Part shown: one piece after another, positions 33,002 through 42,700 of the stretch
Layout of the letters: every line of letters starts with the position of its first letter
Position numbering within the stretch: the stretch's first letter is position 1
Assembly: GCA_946408825.1 (NCBI GenBank)
Contig: CAMJTU010000004.1
Location: forward strand, 62,001-126,000
Source of the DNA: an uncultured Planctomycetaceae bacterium
GTDB taxonomy: Bacteria; Planctomycetota; Planctomycetia; Pirellulales; Thermoguttaceae
DNA: 64,000 bases
Reading direction: 5' to 3'
The notes under the pieces: model-generated
The model's input: the letters and a program-made list of their open reading frames with translations, nothing else
Told to the model about the DNA's origin: nothing
Databases searched by the model: none
Program-made: the position numbers and the translations under genes

Positions 33002-34378
33002 ATGAGCCTTCTAAAAGGTTTTTTCTTTCCAAGAGTGGGTAAACAGACGGGCAAACTTTCGCTCGACTCCCTTCCCTGTTCGATTATTAGTTCGAACTGG
33101 CGTCTGCCCGACGTTAAGCAACCGACGTTTCTCGTCAACGGCAAAGGAGCGAAACTTGAGAGTCTCTCTCAAAAGTTCGTCGAAAAAATCTCGGAGAAAA
33201 AGGGCGAGAATCAAGCGTTGACTTTCGCGGGCGAGATGGTCAACACGCCGGAAGAATCTCGTCCTTTTCGTGTGTTGACTCAAATTCAACTCGGCTACGT
33301 CGTCGCGACGGACGTTCTCCTGCGCCGCGAGGGGTCCGACCTGTATGTGAAATATACGTTGCGCGCTCGGACGACGCTCGCCTATTTACGCTTCCTTTGG
33401 CTCAGTTTTATCTTCCTGATTCTTCTTGCGCTATTCCTTGCGGGATATCTGAAAGCGACGAACGCTCGCGAGACTTGGGCGAAAGATTACGCCGACAAAC
33501 ACGCGGCGCTAATCTATCCGAGCGATCCCGACGCCGCAGCGTTTCTTACAAGGCGCGTTCTGAACGGGTATTACGAAACCGATTGGGTCGAATTCCGAAA
33601 AGATTACGCCCAAAATAAGAAACTCGTCCAAACGGCGGGGGAGTATTTCAACGAATACGGTTATCCCGGTCCGATTAACGAGCTCAAGTATTTTGCGAAC
33701 ATTACGACGTCACGGGAAGTCTCCGACGCTTATCGAATTCAAGAAACGTTGAAACAATGGCGCGAAAACGATCTAGTACGCGCCGTCGTCCTCGAGGAAG
33801 AGGATTATTACGATCGCTTTCCCGAATATTTAATCGATTATTACTTGAAGGCAATTCCGGGCGATCTCTTCTTCCAAATCTATCTCTACAAACAGGAAGA
33901 GGTCGAAGTACAGTTTTCCACCGGCGGCGGTCTCTTTGGCATGAGACCAAGCAATCACTCTGAACATGTGCTTCAAGCCCATTTTACGCATTGGGTGAAC
34001 GAGGCTGAAATAAGAAAAACGCTTTTCAAATATTACGAAGTCGAAGGTCTTCCGGAGATGGAGGAGATTCAGGAGATTTTCGACAAGCACACAAAGTGGA
34101 ATCCTCCCATGTCGACGCTGGCGCTCTTTCGCGCCGATCCTCGAGGCGCGCTCTTCAATTTCACGCTCCCCGTTATGTTCGCCGCGGCGCTCCTCGGAGC
34201 TTTAATCTGGCGTTCGCCCCTGTCTTGGCTGCGACTCCCCTGCCAACTTCTCGGCTGGACGTTTCCGGACGACTTCAACAACGCGTCGGTCGCCAACTTA
34301 GCGCGAGTCATGCAAATTACCAAAGAAGCGCTCGGCCTTTACGACATGTCGCATGTTACGGAACTGAGCGATAAATAA
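33002..34378 (+). CDS. Two-TM membrane protein, HerA-ATPase neighbour, function unknown
   Basis: 458 aa. ATG 33002 with AAGGGA upstream. Cytoplasmic-type residues 1-125, a transmembrane segment at about 128-150 (hydrophobic run FLWLSFIFLILLALFLAGYL), a ~230-residue charged soluble middle, a second transmembrane segment near 384-406, then a short tail. The middle contains YYDRFPEYLIDYYLKAIPGD and several aromatic/acidic stretches; no catalytic motif is visible. Only 42 bp separate it from the downstream HerA-like ATPase gene, so they are very likely one operon and the protein may anchor or channel for that ATPase. No family recognised. Confidence 0.78.
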   Translation: MSLLKGFFFPRVGKQTGKLSLDSLPCSIISSNWRLPDVKQPTFLVNGKGAKLESLSQKFVEKISEKKGENQALTFAGEMVNTPEESRPFRVLTQIQLGYVVATDVLLRREGSDLYVKYTLRARTTLAYLRFLWLSFIFLILLALFLAGYLKATNARETWAKDYADKHAALIYPSDPDAAAFLTRRVLNGYYETDWVEFRKDYAQNKKLVQTAGEYFNEYGYPGPINELKYFANITTSREVSDAYRIQETLKQWRENDLVRAVVLEEEDYYDRFPEYLIDYYLKAIPGDLFFQIYLYKQEEVEVQFSTGGGLFGMRPSNHSEHVLQAHFTHWVNEAEIRKTLFKYYEVEGLPEMEEIQEIFDKHTKWNPPMSTLALFRADPRGALFNFTLPVMFAAALLGALIWRSPLSWLRLPCQLLGWTFPDDFNNASVANLARVMQITKEALGLYDMSHVTELSDK

Positions 34379-34420
34379 TCATTACGTGCAGAATAGAAAA
34401 GCGGATCGAGAACCGTCGCC

Positions 34421-37234
34421 ATGAGTCAAAGTCCTCCTATCGTCCTTGAACTAACCTCCATCCCCGATTTCCTCAAAGGGGTTCCGCTCGCCGGGCTTGG
34501 GTTCTCGTCCCGTCTCAAGGACGTCCTCGCGCAATGGGTTCAGTTCACTGGGACGTTATGGACGTGGAAGAACGCCGCGACGTTCGCGATTCGCTACGTC
34601 GCCGACTCGGGACGCATTCGCGTCTGGATTCTCGCGGCTCCCGACGATTCCTGTCAAACAGAAACGCTACTCGACGACCTGCGCGCGTTATGCCGCGCCC
34701 ACGATTTGCCGATCGAGCGCGTCGACGACGACTCGATTCTCAGCACGCCGGGCGGAGCCGTTTGTCCTTGGGAAAATTCCGCAGTCCTTGAGGTTCGGCA
34801 GTTTGAAACGGATCGGTTATGGAAGATTCCCCAAGAACTCTTAGTTGATCCCGAATACTCCGAACTCGAAAGGTATCACGAAGACGACCAGAGAAGCCGC
34901 GTCCCCTTTCCTTGGCAGGCGCCCGGCGGCGCGTTTCTACTGCCGATGGAAAAGCTCGTTTCGCTCGCGGTTCCGGCAAGTCTGTCCGTCTATTTGCGCC
35001 CGACGGAACTAACCGACGAGGAGTATCGCTATATCTCGACAATCGCCAAAGCCGCCGAATCGACGTCGAATCAGTCGCGCCAGAGTTACGGACAAGCGAC
35101 GGGGACGCGCTATTCCGATCCGATGGCGGGACTGGTCGGGCGAATCTTCTCGTACAACGCGCGCCGACTTGCCGACAAACCCTTTCTCGTTTCGGTCGGC
35201 TGCGCGGCGTCGGATGCTCGAATTGACGCGGCGCAAAGCCTCGCCGGAATGTTGGAGTCGATTCTGTACGAACCTCCCTTCGACATGGAACGATCGGCGC
35301 AGGACGACCTCAAGCTCCCCTCCGCAGCGGAAACGATCCGTCCTTCCTCCGGCGATCGACTCGGCGAGGAGTTGAGACGCCAGTATTCGACTCTTCAATT
35401 TCGTGCGTTCGACGGCGATCCGCGATCAAGAATCCCCTATCTTGTCGACGCGAGGGGCGCCGCGACTTTCTTCCGACTCCCGATTAACGTCTCCGGGGGC
35501 GTTCCCGGCGCGCCCGTCAAACAGCGACCGCCCGATTTTCACCCCGGTCCGAGAAGCGATACGGTCGATCCAGAGACGGAGATCGCGCTGGGAGACCTCC
35601 ATCAGGAAGGCAAGGCGAAAATCGACAGAGACGATTTATGCAAACACGCGCTCGTGACGGGCTTTACCGGAAGCGGCAAGACGGAAACGGTTCTCGGGCT
35701 TGTCGACCAACTCCAAAAGGCAGGAATTCCGACCCTCACGCTCGAGTCCGCGAAACGGGAATATCGCGGACTGCTCGGCGTCCACGCTTTTAAAGACAGC
35801 CCGGAGCCGATTTGGGTCTTTACCGTCGGAAACGAGACGTGCGCGCCCTTTCGCTTGAACCCGTTCGAGCTCCTGCCTGGCGTACGCGTCGAGCAGCATA
35901 TCAATCGACTCCAAACGTGCGTCGAGGCGGCGCTCCCTCAGATCGGGCCGCTCGCCTCGATGATCGGCGAGGCGCTCGTCGACGTCTACGAGGAGCGAGG
36001 ATGGCGTCTTACGGACGTCGCGCCCGAGATTGGCGAGCCGATGTTCCTAACCTTTCCCGAGATGGGCGACTTTGCTCGCCGCATGAGCGAGATTCCGGGA
36101 GAGCGTAACTACCAAGGCGAGGTTCTCAGCAACGTGACCGCCGCCGTTACCGGGCGAATCAAGCCGCTGACGGTCGGTTCCAAAGGCTTGATCTTCCGCC
36201 CGGAACGTCGCTATAAGCCCGGCGAAATCCGGCGAGAATCGGCGATTACGAGAATCTTTAGTCGCGCGACCATTCTTGAGCTTGAGGAACTTAGCCTTGA
36301 GGACAAGGCGTTTTTCGTCATGGTCGTTCTGACGTTCCTGCGCGAACACCGCAGTCGGCGCCCTGCGACCGACGGGAAATTAAAACACGTTACAATCGTC
36401 GAGGAGGCGCACAACGTCCTCGAAAACGTCGAATCGACCGGACAGAACGAGGACGGTTCCGGCGATTCGCGCTATAAGGCGGTTCAGGCGTTTTCACTCA
36501 TGCTTTCGGAAATTCGCGCGCTTGGCGAAGGACTGATTATCGTCGATCAAAGTCCGGAAAAACTCGCGCCCGACGCGATGCGCAACACGAATCTACATAT
36601 AGCGCACCAACTGCGCGACTCCGTCGACCGAGACGCGATCGCGCGCGCCATGATTATGGACGAAGAGCAGCGCGATTATCTCGGAAAGCTCGAACCCGGC
36701 CGCGCCGCGCTCTTTTATACCGGACTTCAAAAAGCGACGTTCGTAACGATTCCGAAATATCGACCGTCCGCCGACGTCAAGGATCAGAGCGCTTATCCCG
36801 GATCAGGATTCCGAGTCGCCGACGACGCGGAGGTTCGGGGGCATATGAACGCCGTGACGCGCGAATATCGCGTCGGTCCTTTTGACGAAGCGTGCGTCTC
36901 CTGCTCGCGCCGCGCCGATTGCAACGGCAGAAATCCGATCCTCCGCGCCAACGTCGACGCGTCCTTTGGAGAAGCGTACTCCGAAACGCGAAACGCGAAT
37001 ATTCGCGACGAAACGACGTTGCGTCGATACGCGGAAATCGCGGGCGACCTTGCAAGATCGGCGTTTGGCGTTCCCGACCGCGATCAAATCTGGTGCGCCT
37101 TCGTTCATCTATGGCATGGCGCGAATAAGAATCGCAAACGCAGTTTTCCGCAATCCCTTCGAACGACGCTGGCTCCGTATATCGACGAACTCGCCGAACG
37201 AGCCAAGGAGGGCGACGCCGATGAGCCAACGTAA
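34421..37234 (+). CDS. HerA/VirB4-like P-loop ATPase
   Basis: 937 aa. Residues ~1-400 form a divergent N-terminal region, including a prefix with ALGDLHQEGKAKIDRDD just before the ATPase core, as is typical for FtsK/HerA/VirB4 ATPases. Walker A GFTGSGKT is at ~414-421, the strand LTLESAKREY follows, Walker B VTIVEEAH is at ~657-664, and the sensor-like LIIVDQSPEKLAPDAMRNT and arginine-finger-like DRDAIARAM lie beyond. A C-terminal cysteine set C825-x2-C828-x5-C834 could bind zinc or an Fe-S cluster. Hexameric members pump DNA or unfolded substrates. The neighbouring two-TM protein suggests membrane work rather than DNA repair (no NurA nearby). The gene overlaps the next by 14 bp. Defence or secretion roles are both possible. 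Confidence 0.88.
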   Translation: MSQSPPIVLELTSIPDFLKGVPLAGLGFSSRLKDVLAQWVQFTGTLWTWKNAATFAIRYVADSGRIRVWILAAPDDSCQTETLLDDLRALCRAHDLPIERVDDDSILSTPGGAVCPWENSAVLEVRQFETDRLWKIPQELLVDPEYSELERYHEDDQRSRVPFPWQAPGGAFLLPMEKLVSLAVPASLSVYLRPTELTDEEYRYISTIAKAAESTSNQSRQSYGQATGTRYSDPMAGLVGRIFSYNARRLADKPFLVSVGCAASDARIDAAQSLAGMLESILYEPPFDMERSAQDDLKLPSAAETIRPSSGDRLGEELRRQYSTLQFRAFDGDPRSRIPYLVDARGAATFFRLPINVSGGVPGAPVKQRPPDFHPGPRSDTVDPETEIALGDLHQEGKAKIDRDDLCKHALVTGFTGSGKTETVLGLVDQLQKAGIPTLTLESAKREYRGLLGVHAFKDSPEPIWVFTVGNETCAPFRLNPFELLPGVRVEQHINRLQTCVEAALPQIGPLASMIGEALVDVYEERGWRLTDVAPEIGEPMFLTFPEMGDFARRMSEIPGERNYQGEVLSNVTAAVTGRIKPLTVGSKGLIFRPERRYKPGEIRRESAITRIFSRATILELEELSLEDKAFFVMVVLTFLREHRSRRPATDGKLKHVTIVEEAHNVLENVESTGQNEDGSGDSRYKAVQAFSLMLSEIRALGEGLIIVDQSPEKLAPDAMRNTNLHIAHQLRDSVDRDAIARAMIMDEEQRDYLGKLEPGRAALFYTGLQKATFVTIPKYRPSADVKDQSAYPGSGFRVADDAEVRGHMNAVTREYRVGPFDEACVSCSRRADCNGRNPILRANVDASFGEAYSETRNANIRDETTLRRYAEIAGDLARSAFGVPDRDQIWCAFVHLWHGANKNRKRSFPQSLRTTLAPYIDELAERAKEGDADEPT

Positions 37235-37568
37235 ACGACAAGCCGTAAAAAGGCTTGGTTATTGCTGTTTTTACCTCGAAGACGAAATAGAACTGTTAAG
37301 CAAAGGAGAAATCATGCGAATTGAAGAATTTGGCAAAAGACCTGAAAACGGCCCCGCTTCGAGGGAATTCGACTCAGGCGAAAAGGAGAAGAAAACCAAC
37401 GAACTTGACACGTCGTCAAGGGTTCCCAATGAAATCGGTTCCGACTATCTCAAGCAGAAGAATGTGGAAACTTCAAAAAACAACTGGGAGACGGATCCCC
37501 ATAATACGGAAAGAACGTCCGAGAAGGAGACAAAGCCCGACGGAAACTCCCCCTTCGACGATTTTTGA
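37221..37568 (+). CDS. Small hydrophilic acidic protein overlapping the HerA-like gene
   Basis: 115 aa if read from ATG 37221, where AAGGAGG lies 9 nt upstream inside the ATPase coding region; a second in-frame ATG at 37314 has AAGGAG 5 nt upstream and would give 84 aa. Both sites are strong, so two products are possible. Sequence is highly polar, rich in E, K, N and T, without hydrophobic core, and ends in SPFDDF; probably intrinsically disordered. The 14-bp overlap with the ATPase stop indicates translational coupling. No homologue recognised; adaptor or substrate are the simplest guesses. Confidence 0.68.
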   Translation: MSQRKRQAVKRLGYCCFYLEDEIELLSKGEIMRIEEFGKRPENGPASREFDSGEKEKKTNELDTSSRVPNEIGSDYLKQKNVETSKNNWETDPHNTERTSEKETKPDGNSPFDDF

Positions 37569-37709
37569 CGCTATCGGGATTTTACAAAAACCAGCAAAAC
37601 TCGCGCGAATCGCTAGGCGCGAGAAACGGCTTTTGCGTTCTGAAACGCCAACCAACTTGTATTCTAGCGAACGTTTCAAATCCTAACAAAATAAGGACTC
37701 TGATTCAAA

Positions 37710-39410
37710 ATGAAAAAAATCTCTCTCATCGCTTTATCACTACTCGTTATCTCGTTTATCGGATACTGTAAAACAAACGCCCAAGAAAAACCGAACGTAA
37801 CGGGCGCGTCTGGGGTTGAAAATCCGAACCCCGATCAGATTCCGGAAAACAGTCGTCCCAGACCAATCACCTCAAATCCGTCTAAACCCGTCGATCCAAA
37901 CGCGCCTAAAGATTACTGGATTGAAGACGCCCTTCGAGACATTCCTTATGTTACGGACGATGGGAAAAAGAGGTCTATTGTGGCGCAACGTCGCATACAG
38001 GTAGTAAAGCCCCTTAGCGATGAGATTCAGTTCAATGTAAATTTATTGTTAGAGCAGATTTCCTATTTAAGAGAAGCAGCGAAAGAAATCAACAAAGAAG
38101 GAATCAATCCAACTGCAGACCTAGTTGAAGGACTGACTTTAAATATGCTAGGAGTGGGGGTAGAAGCAGGCATAAACAGGATCGCTTCTGGACTTAGGCA
38201 GTACGAGGAAAAACTAAAAGAATTGCCGAACGAAATAGAGTGGAGAGACGAGTTTCTAGAAAAAATAGATAAATCGCGAAAGATAATGACCTATATCCTT
38301 TGCAAAGGCGACTGCTCCAAACTAGACTCCGCGCTTCGCGACGTCAATTCGTCGCCAATTGATATTCTTGATTTTATGGAAAGAGAGTTAGTTCCATATG
38401 TGAAGAATTATCCTAATACGGTGTTATATCAAAATTTCCAGCAATCTCTCAGAGATTACAACGAACTAATCGCCGATTCAGAAATAACGTCAAAATTTCC
38501 TGAAGTCGCTACTCGCGGTTTTTTGGATAAGCTTAAGGATGTAGGAGAAGACTATGGCGTTGAAATCGCCAAGGCGTCTATAAACCAAGCGTACTTTAGA
38601 ACGGAAGGCGTCGCCGCGGGAACGAAAGAAACTCTCGTGTTTAACGGCGTAGAGTTGCCTTTCATCTGGGTTCCCGGCAAGATAGTAAAAATGCCCAAAA
38701 GGGTTTATTACGAGGGCAAGGATAATAGCTATACTCATGAACGTCGAAAAGAACACATCATTGTCCCTCAACACTCCACAGACGTTAAAGGATTTTGGAT
38801 TTTGGAAACGCCAGTGACCAGAGAAATGTACGATGCAATCCTTTCTTACTATGCTGAAAACAAAGGCGTAGAATTGGGAGAGAGAATTAAAGGATACAAT
38901 GAGGCGATAAACAAGGAAGTCAAGAGAAAAGTCGAAGAAGGCGAGTTAGGAGAACAAGCGCTGAAATATCAATTGCTTGATAAAGACAAAGTTCTTGCAA
39001 GTTTGAACGGAGAATCCGCCAATCCTTTATCAATGGTTATTAGCGCGCTAAATTTAAGAAAAGAAAACGGAGTTTATGGCTTTGAATTTCGTCTTCCCTC
39101 AGATGAAGAATATTTCTGTATTCAACACCCGTACGACGACGTCAACAGCAGTACGGTTAAATGCTGCGAATATTTTGAATTATGTCCAATAAAATCGTCT
39201 GATGGGGAATTCTACGCTTGGGATCACAACCCTCGATACGACGAACCCCTTTACGTTGACTACCACGATTCTAATTCTGATGTGCGATGGGATATGAACA
39301 AACGACCTAGAATGTTCCGTTTAGTATTACGTCAAATATCTGACGATGACTCTTTTGACGACGTCTCTTCGTTTGAGAAGGATGAGGACGGGATTGACTT
39401 TGGGTTTTAA
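37710..39410 (+). CDS. Secreted protein with C-terminal FGE/sulfatase-modifying-like domain
   Basis: 566 aa. Signal peptide residues 1-25 ending TNAQ, then a Pro/Asn-rich linker, and a helical region at ~85-300 with charged repeats. From ~315 to 566 the order of motifs resembles the formylglycine-generating enzyme fold (PF03781): VELPFIWVPGKIVKMP, GFWILETPVTREMYDAIL, SANPLSMVISALN, GFEFRLPSDEEYF and the final MFRLVLRQI. Many such domains in bacteria are non-catalytic ligand-binding modules, and I cannot see the copper-binding Cys pair of true FGEs, so a structural or binding role is likelier. It is 141 bp downstream of the small acidic gene, same strand, somewhat AT-rich, and ends at a terminator. 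Possibly secreted by the HerA-linked operon. Confidence 0.72.
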   Translation: MKKISLIALSLLVISFIGYCKTNAQEKPNVTGASGVENPNPDQIPENSRPRPITSNPSKPVDPNAPKDYWIEDALRDIPYVTDDGKKRSIVAQRRIQVVKPLSDEIQFNVNLLLEQISYLREAAKEINKEGINPTADLVEGLTLNMLGVGVEAGINRIASGLRQYEEKLKELPNEIEWRDEFLEKIDKSRKIMTYILCKGDCSKLDSALRDVNSSPIDILDFMERELVPYVKNYPNTVLYQNFQQSLRDYNELIADSEITSKFPEVATRGFLDKLKDVGEDYGVEIAKASINQAYFRTEGVAAGTKETLVFNGVELPFIWVPGKIVKMPKRVYYEGKDNSYTHERRKEHIIVPQHSTDVKGFWILETPVTREMYDAILSYYAENKGVELGERIKGYNEAINKEVKRKVEEGELGEQALKYQLLDKDKVLASLNGESANPLSMVISALNLRKENGVYGFEFRLPSDEEYFCIQHPYDDVNSSTVKCCEYFELCPIKSSDGEFYAWDHNPRYDEPLYVDYHDSNSDVRWDMNKRPRMFRLVLRQISDDDSFDDVSSFEKDEDGIDFGF

Positions 39411-39518
39411 CGACGTCTTCCAATGAGGTCTGGGGACGTCCCCTCAATTGAAAAGAACAATGTGATTGAGTTTGGCGATGTCCCTAGTTAACGCCTATAA
39501 TTCTGACGCTTCCGTCAT

Positions 39519-39559
39519 TAAGTCCGTCCAGATCCAAACAAGGACTGAACGGACTTTTT
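39519..39559 (+). terminator. Intrinsic terminator after the FGE-like gene
   Basis: Stem AAGTCCGT (39519-39526) with ACGGACTT (39549-39556), followed by TTTTTA. The 382-bp gap 39411-39792 also holds a 12-bp palindrome, GGGGACGTCCCC, at 39432-39443; no gene seen. Confidence 0.65.
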
Positions 39560-39792
39560 ATCGTATTCTCTCGAACAAATCGCGCGTCCATCCAGTTCGT
39601 CGAAAATCGATTCGTCCCGCGCAGTCGCCACAATGAGAGTCCGCGTCAATCGCCTTGTGGACCTAACCTAACCGCCCAAGGCGTCGCCGCCGTCAATTGC
39701 GAACGCAGTGCGTTCGCAATTCGAAACGCGGTGCAAAACTTCGTCATTTGTGGGAAATACCGGGCAAAAAAGAACGTCGTTCGCCGCCCGCG

Positions 39793-42700
39793 TTATTTCT
39801 TTTCCCCGTCCTTTTCCTTGAACAGTTTCCCGCCGAGATTGTCGAGCGAGTCGGAATACGTCAGGTTTTCGACTTCAAATTTCCTCGTATCGAGTCGAAT
39901 TTTCCCGTTCATGAATTCGGCGATCTTCGTTCTAGGCGCGCCGGAATACGCTTGCCGTTCGAGGGTCGCCGGGGAATTTTCGGCGCCGGCGAGCGTAACG
40001 AGGTTTTTCGACGCGGCGTAGCCTAGCGATTCGCAGTATCCCGAAATATCGTCCATTCGGAACGTCACGTCGCCCTGCGCTTCAAGCTCGACGTCTTCCT
40101 TCATCCCTTTACCCCCGCCCGCGCTGCGATACATCGCGCGGCGGCAGTAGAAGGTCAGCGCGCCTTTGGGGACGTTTGTCGGGTCCCCGAGCGTAACGGG
40201 GCTCGCCGGACTGTCGACGTCGCAAACAAGCGCGTTTACGCCCCCGTTGATTTCCGCCGATCCGTTGTTAATCGACCCCGTCGCCCCGTTAAACCGCGCG
40301 CTCACGCGTATCCATTGTTTATGTTCGCCTTGCGACGCGCCGTTCGTTCCTGAAACGCTCGTCGCGGCGTTCTCCGTCCCTGAGTTAAGGGCGGCCCCTT
40401 GCGCCGCTTCGCTCAAGCCGGCGACGCCTTTGTCAGAGAGAATCGTCGCCTTAAGTTCGCCCTGACTTTCGATCGTGAAAACGCCCGTATCCGCCGCGAC
40501 GCGGACGCCGTCGCACGTCGCCTCGTAATAACCGTTGTACGCGCCGGCGTTTGCAGCAGGCTCCGAAGTCGTCGAACGCGACGCGAAATTCATCCGAGCG
40601 GGACGCTCTAACCCCGCGCCAAGACATTCGACATAATCGACTCCCGACATGGAATCGTCGTTAAACTTCAAATTTTGCAGATTCACGCCTCGTTTCAGCG
40701 CCACGCGCGTTTCGGCGCAGCGAATCGAAGCGTCGGTCGTCTGAACGACCACGTCGTCCGCGTCGTTCGCGAGAAAACGCATTCTCTGGCCGTCGAAAAC
40801 CATCGCCTTCGTCCACGTGATCGAAATCGGATCCGCCAACGACCCCGCGGAGGCAAGATCAAACGTCGCGTTCTTCGCGCCGCCGGACGTAGAAGCGGCC
40901 GTCCCCGCGCCGCCCCGTTTTTCCTGCGACGGCAGAATCGTCACGGAACCCGCGCCGTTCGCCTGAAACGCGTTTTGCGCGACGTCGATCTCGACGTTGC
41001 GACCGCGAAACGTCAACTCGTTCGCATGAAATCGCGCGCCGTCGTTCTCTGAACTCAGATAGAGCTTCATCGCGTCCGTCAGCGGATTCTCCGCGACGAT
41101 CATGTCCGCATAGAGAGAGGCGCGTTCGTTGTTGTTCGCGTCGCGATCCACAAACGAAACGGAACCCCGCGTCGTTCCTCGAACGACGCGCAGTCCTACG
41201 CGCTTTCCTCCCTGCGATTCGGCGCCGGTCGCTTCCCTTGGAACAAGTTCGCAACTGACGTCTAACCGATCGCAATTAAGCGTAAAATACCCGTCGCTCT
41301 CCGGCGTCGCGGGACCGTGGAGATTCAGATTTCCGGTCGGCTCGGCGTTCGCGAATGTTTTACGCCCCTCCGCCTCGGTCGGCGCCGTCGACACGGCGGC
41401 GTTCTGGTCGCTGAAGCGTACGACGACGGAATCGCCGACCGTAATCTTTCCGCGCGCCGTCTCCATCACGACGTCTTTTGCGAACTTCGCGCAGATCGGC
41501 GCAAATCCGACGTCAAACTTCCCGCTCGCGTCTCCTTTTTCCGCCGCCGCGTCGGCTCGACCGTTCTTAGAAAACGCGGCGCGCGGGCTGAACTTCTCCG
41601 CGACTCGGAACCAAAAATTCAATTCCGTCGCATAGAACGCGCCGAGATTTTCGACGACGCATCGCGACGCGCCGGACGACGTCAAAAGATACGCGCCCTT
41701 GATCTTCTCCTCCACCGGCTCAAGTTGCAGTCCGCTTTCCCAAAACGCCTGAATTTCGACCCGTTCGTTCTTATTCGTCCGCATATGCGACCTCAACGAC
41801 CCGTTCCCCTTTGTTTCAAGGAGTTTCAGGCCCGTTTCCTTGTCGAAGTTCACGTGAATCGTGGGCGAAGTGAGCGTCGACGTGACCGGTTCGCCCGTGT
41901 CGCGATCGTATTCCACGACAGAAACGCTTACGGGAGCCGGCGTGCCAACGTCGGACGCGTCCGTCTTGAGACGGTTGAAGAGTTTGAAAGAACCGAGATT
42001 GTCGTCGTAATACGCCTGCATCGCTGTAAACGTGAAGACGCGGGGGGGCGCGCCCTCGTCGGCCGAGATCTGCGTATATTCGGCGGTTATCGGCTCCTCG
42101 TCTCCCTCTACGAGAACTTGGGTCGCCTTAAGACGCGCCAACGCTCCCGAAGGTCTGCGGCTATTGAGCGCTCGAAACGCGTCGGTGGATTTCATCTGAA
42201 GTTCTTTGATCAGAGGATCTTGGAAATAAAGAGAAAACGCTTGTCCCTTAAAAACGCAAACGCGTTCCGACTGACGCCACGCGATCGCCGTGACGTTGTC
42301 GTCAAACCGCACGCACCATTGTCCTGGCTCATGCGACGTCGGCTCGAAATGAAGGCCGCCGCGACATCCGACGTCGAGCCGGTCAAGCTTTGTCGATTCG
42401 GACTCGCCAAACGCGTCGCCGAGCGCCGTCAGGTCCAAATGAATATAGTCTTTGAGTTTATTAATCTCTATTCGGCGGATCGAACAACCGACGCCAAGGT
42501 TGCCGTCTTCGACGATTTCGTCGATCTGCGCCATGACGCGCGCCCGTTCGATACTCTCAAGCTCCTCCTGATCGACAGGTTCCCGCACATGCTCCGACTC
42601 GGATTCTCGCGCGTCGTTCTTCTTCGCGCGACGTTCGAAGGTCTCGGGGGTCTCATAGTCGATTGTCAAGCCTTCGCCCGTCCCGGAATGCGGTCCAAAC

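Noticed and set aside
34421..37234. Conjugation system around the HerA/VirB4-like ATPase
   Set aside because: No relaxase, coupling protein, pilin or other VirB genes lie nearby, so conjugation is unsupported.
36777..37241. A 154-codon minus-strand frame at the end of the ATPase gene
   Set aside because: Arg-rich and fully inside the ATPase coding region; no initiation signal.
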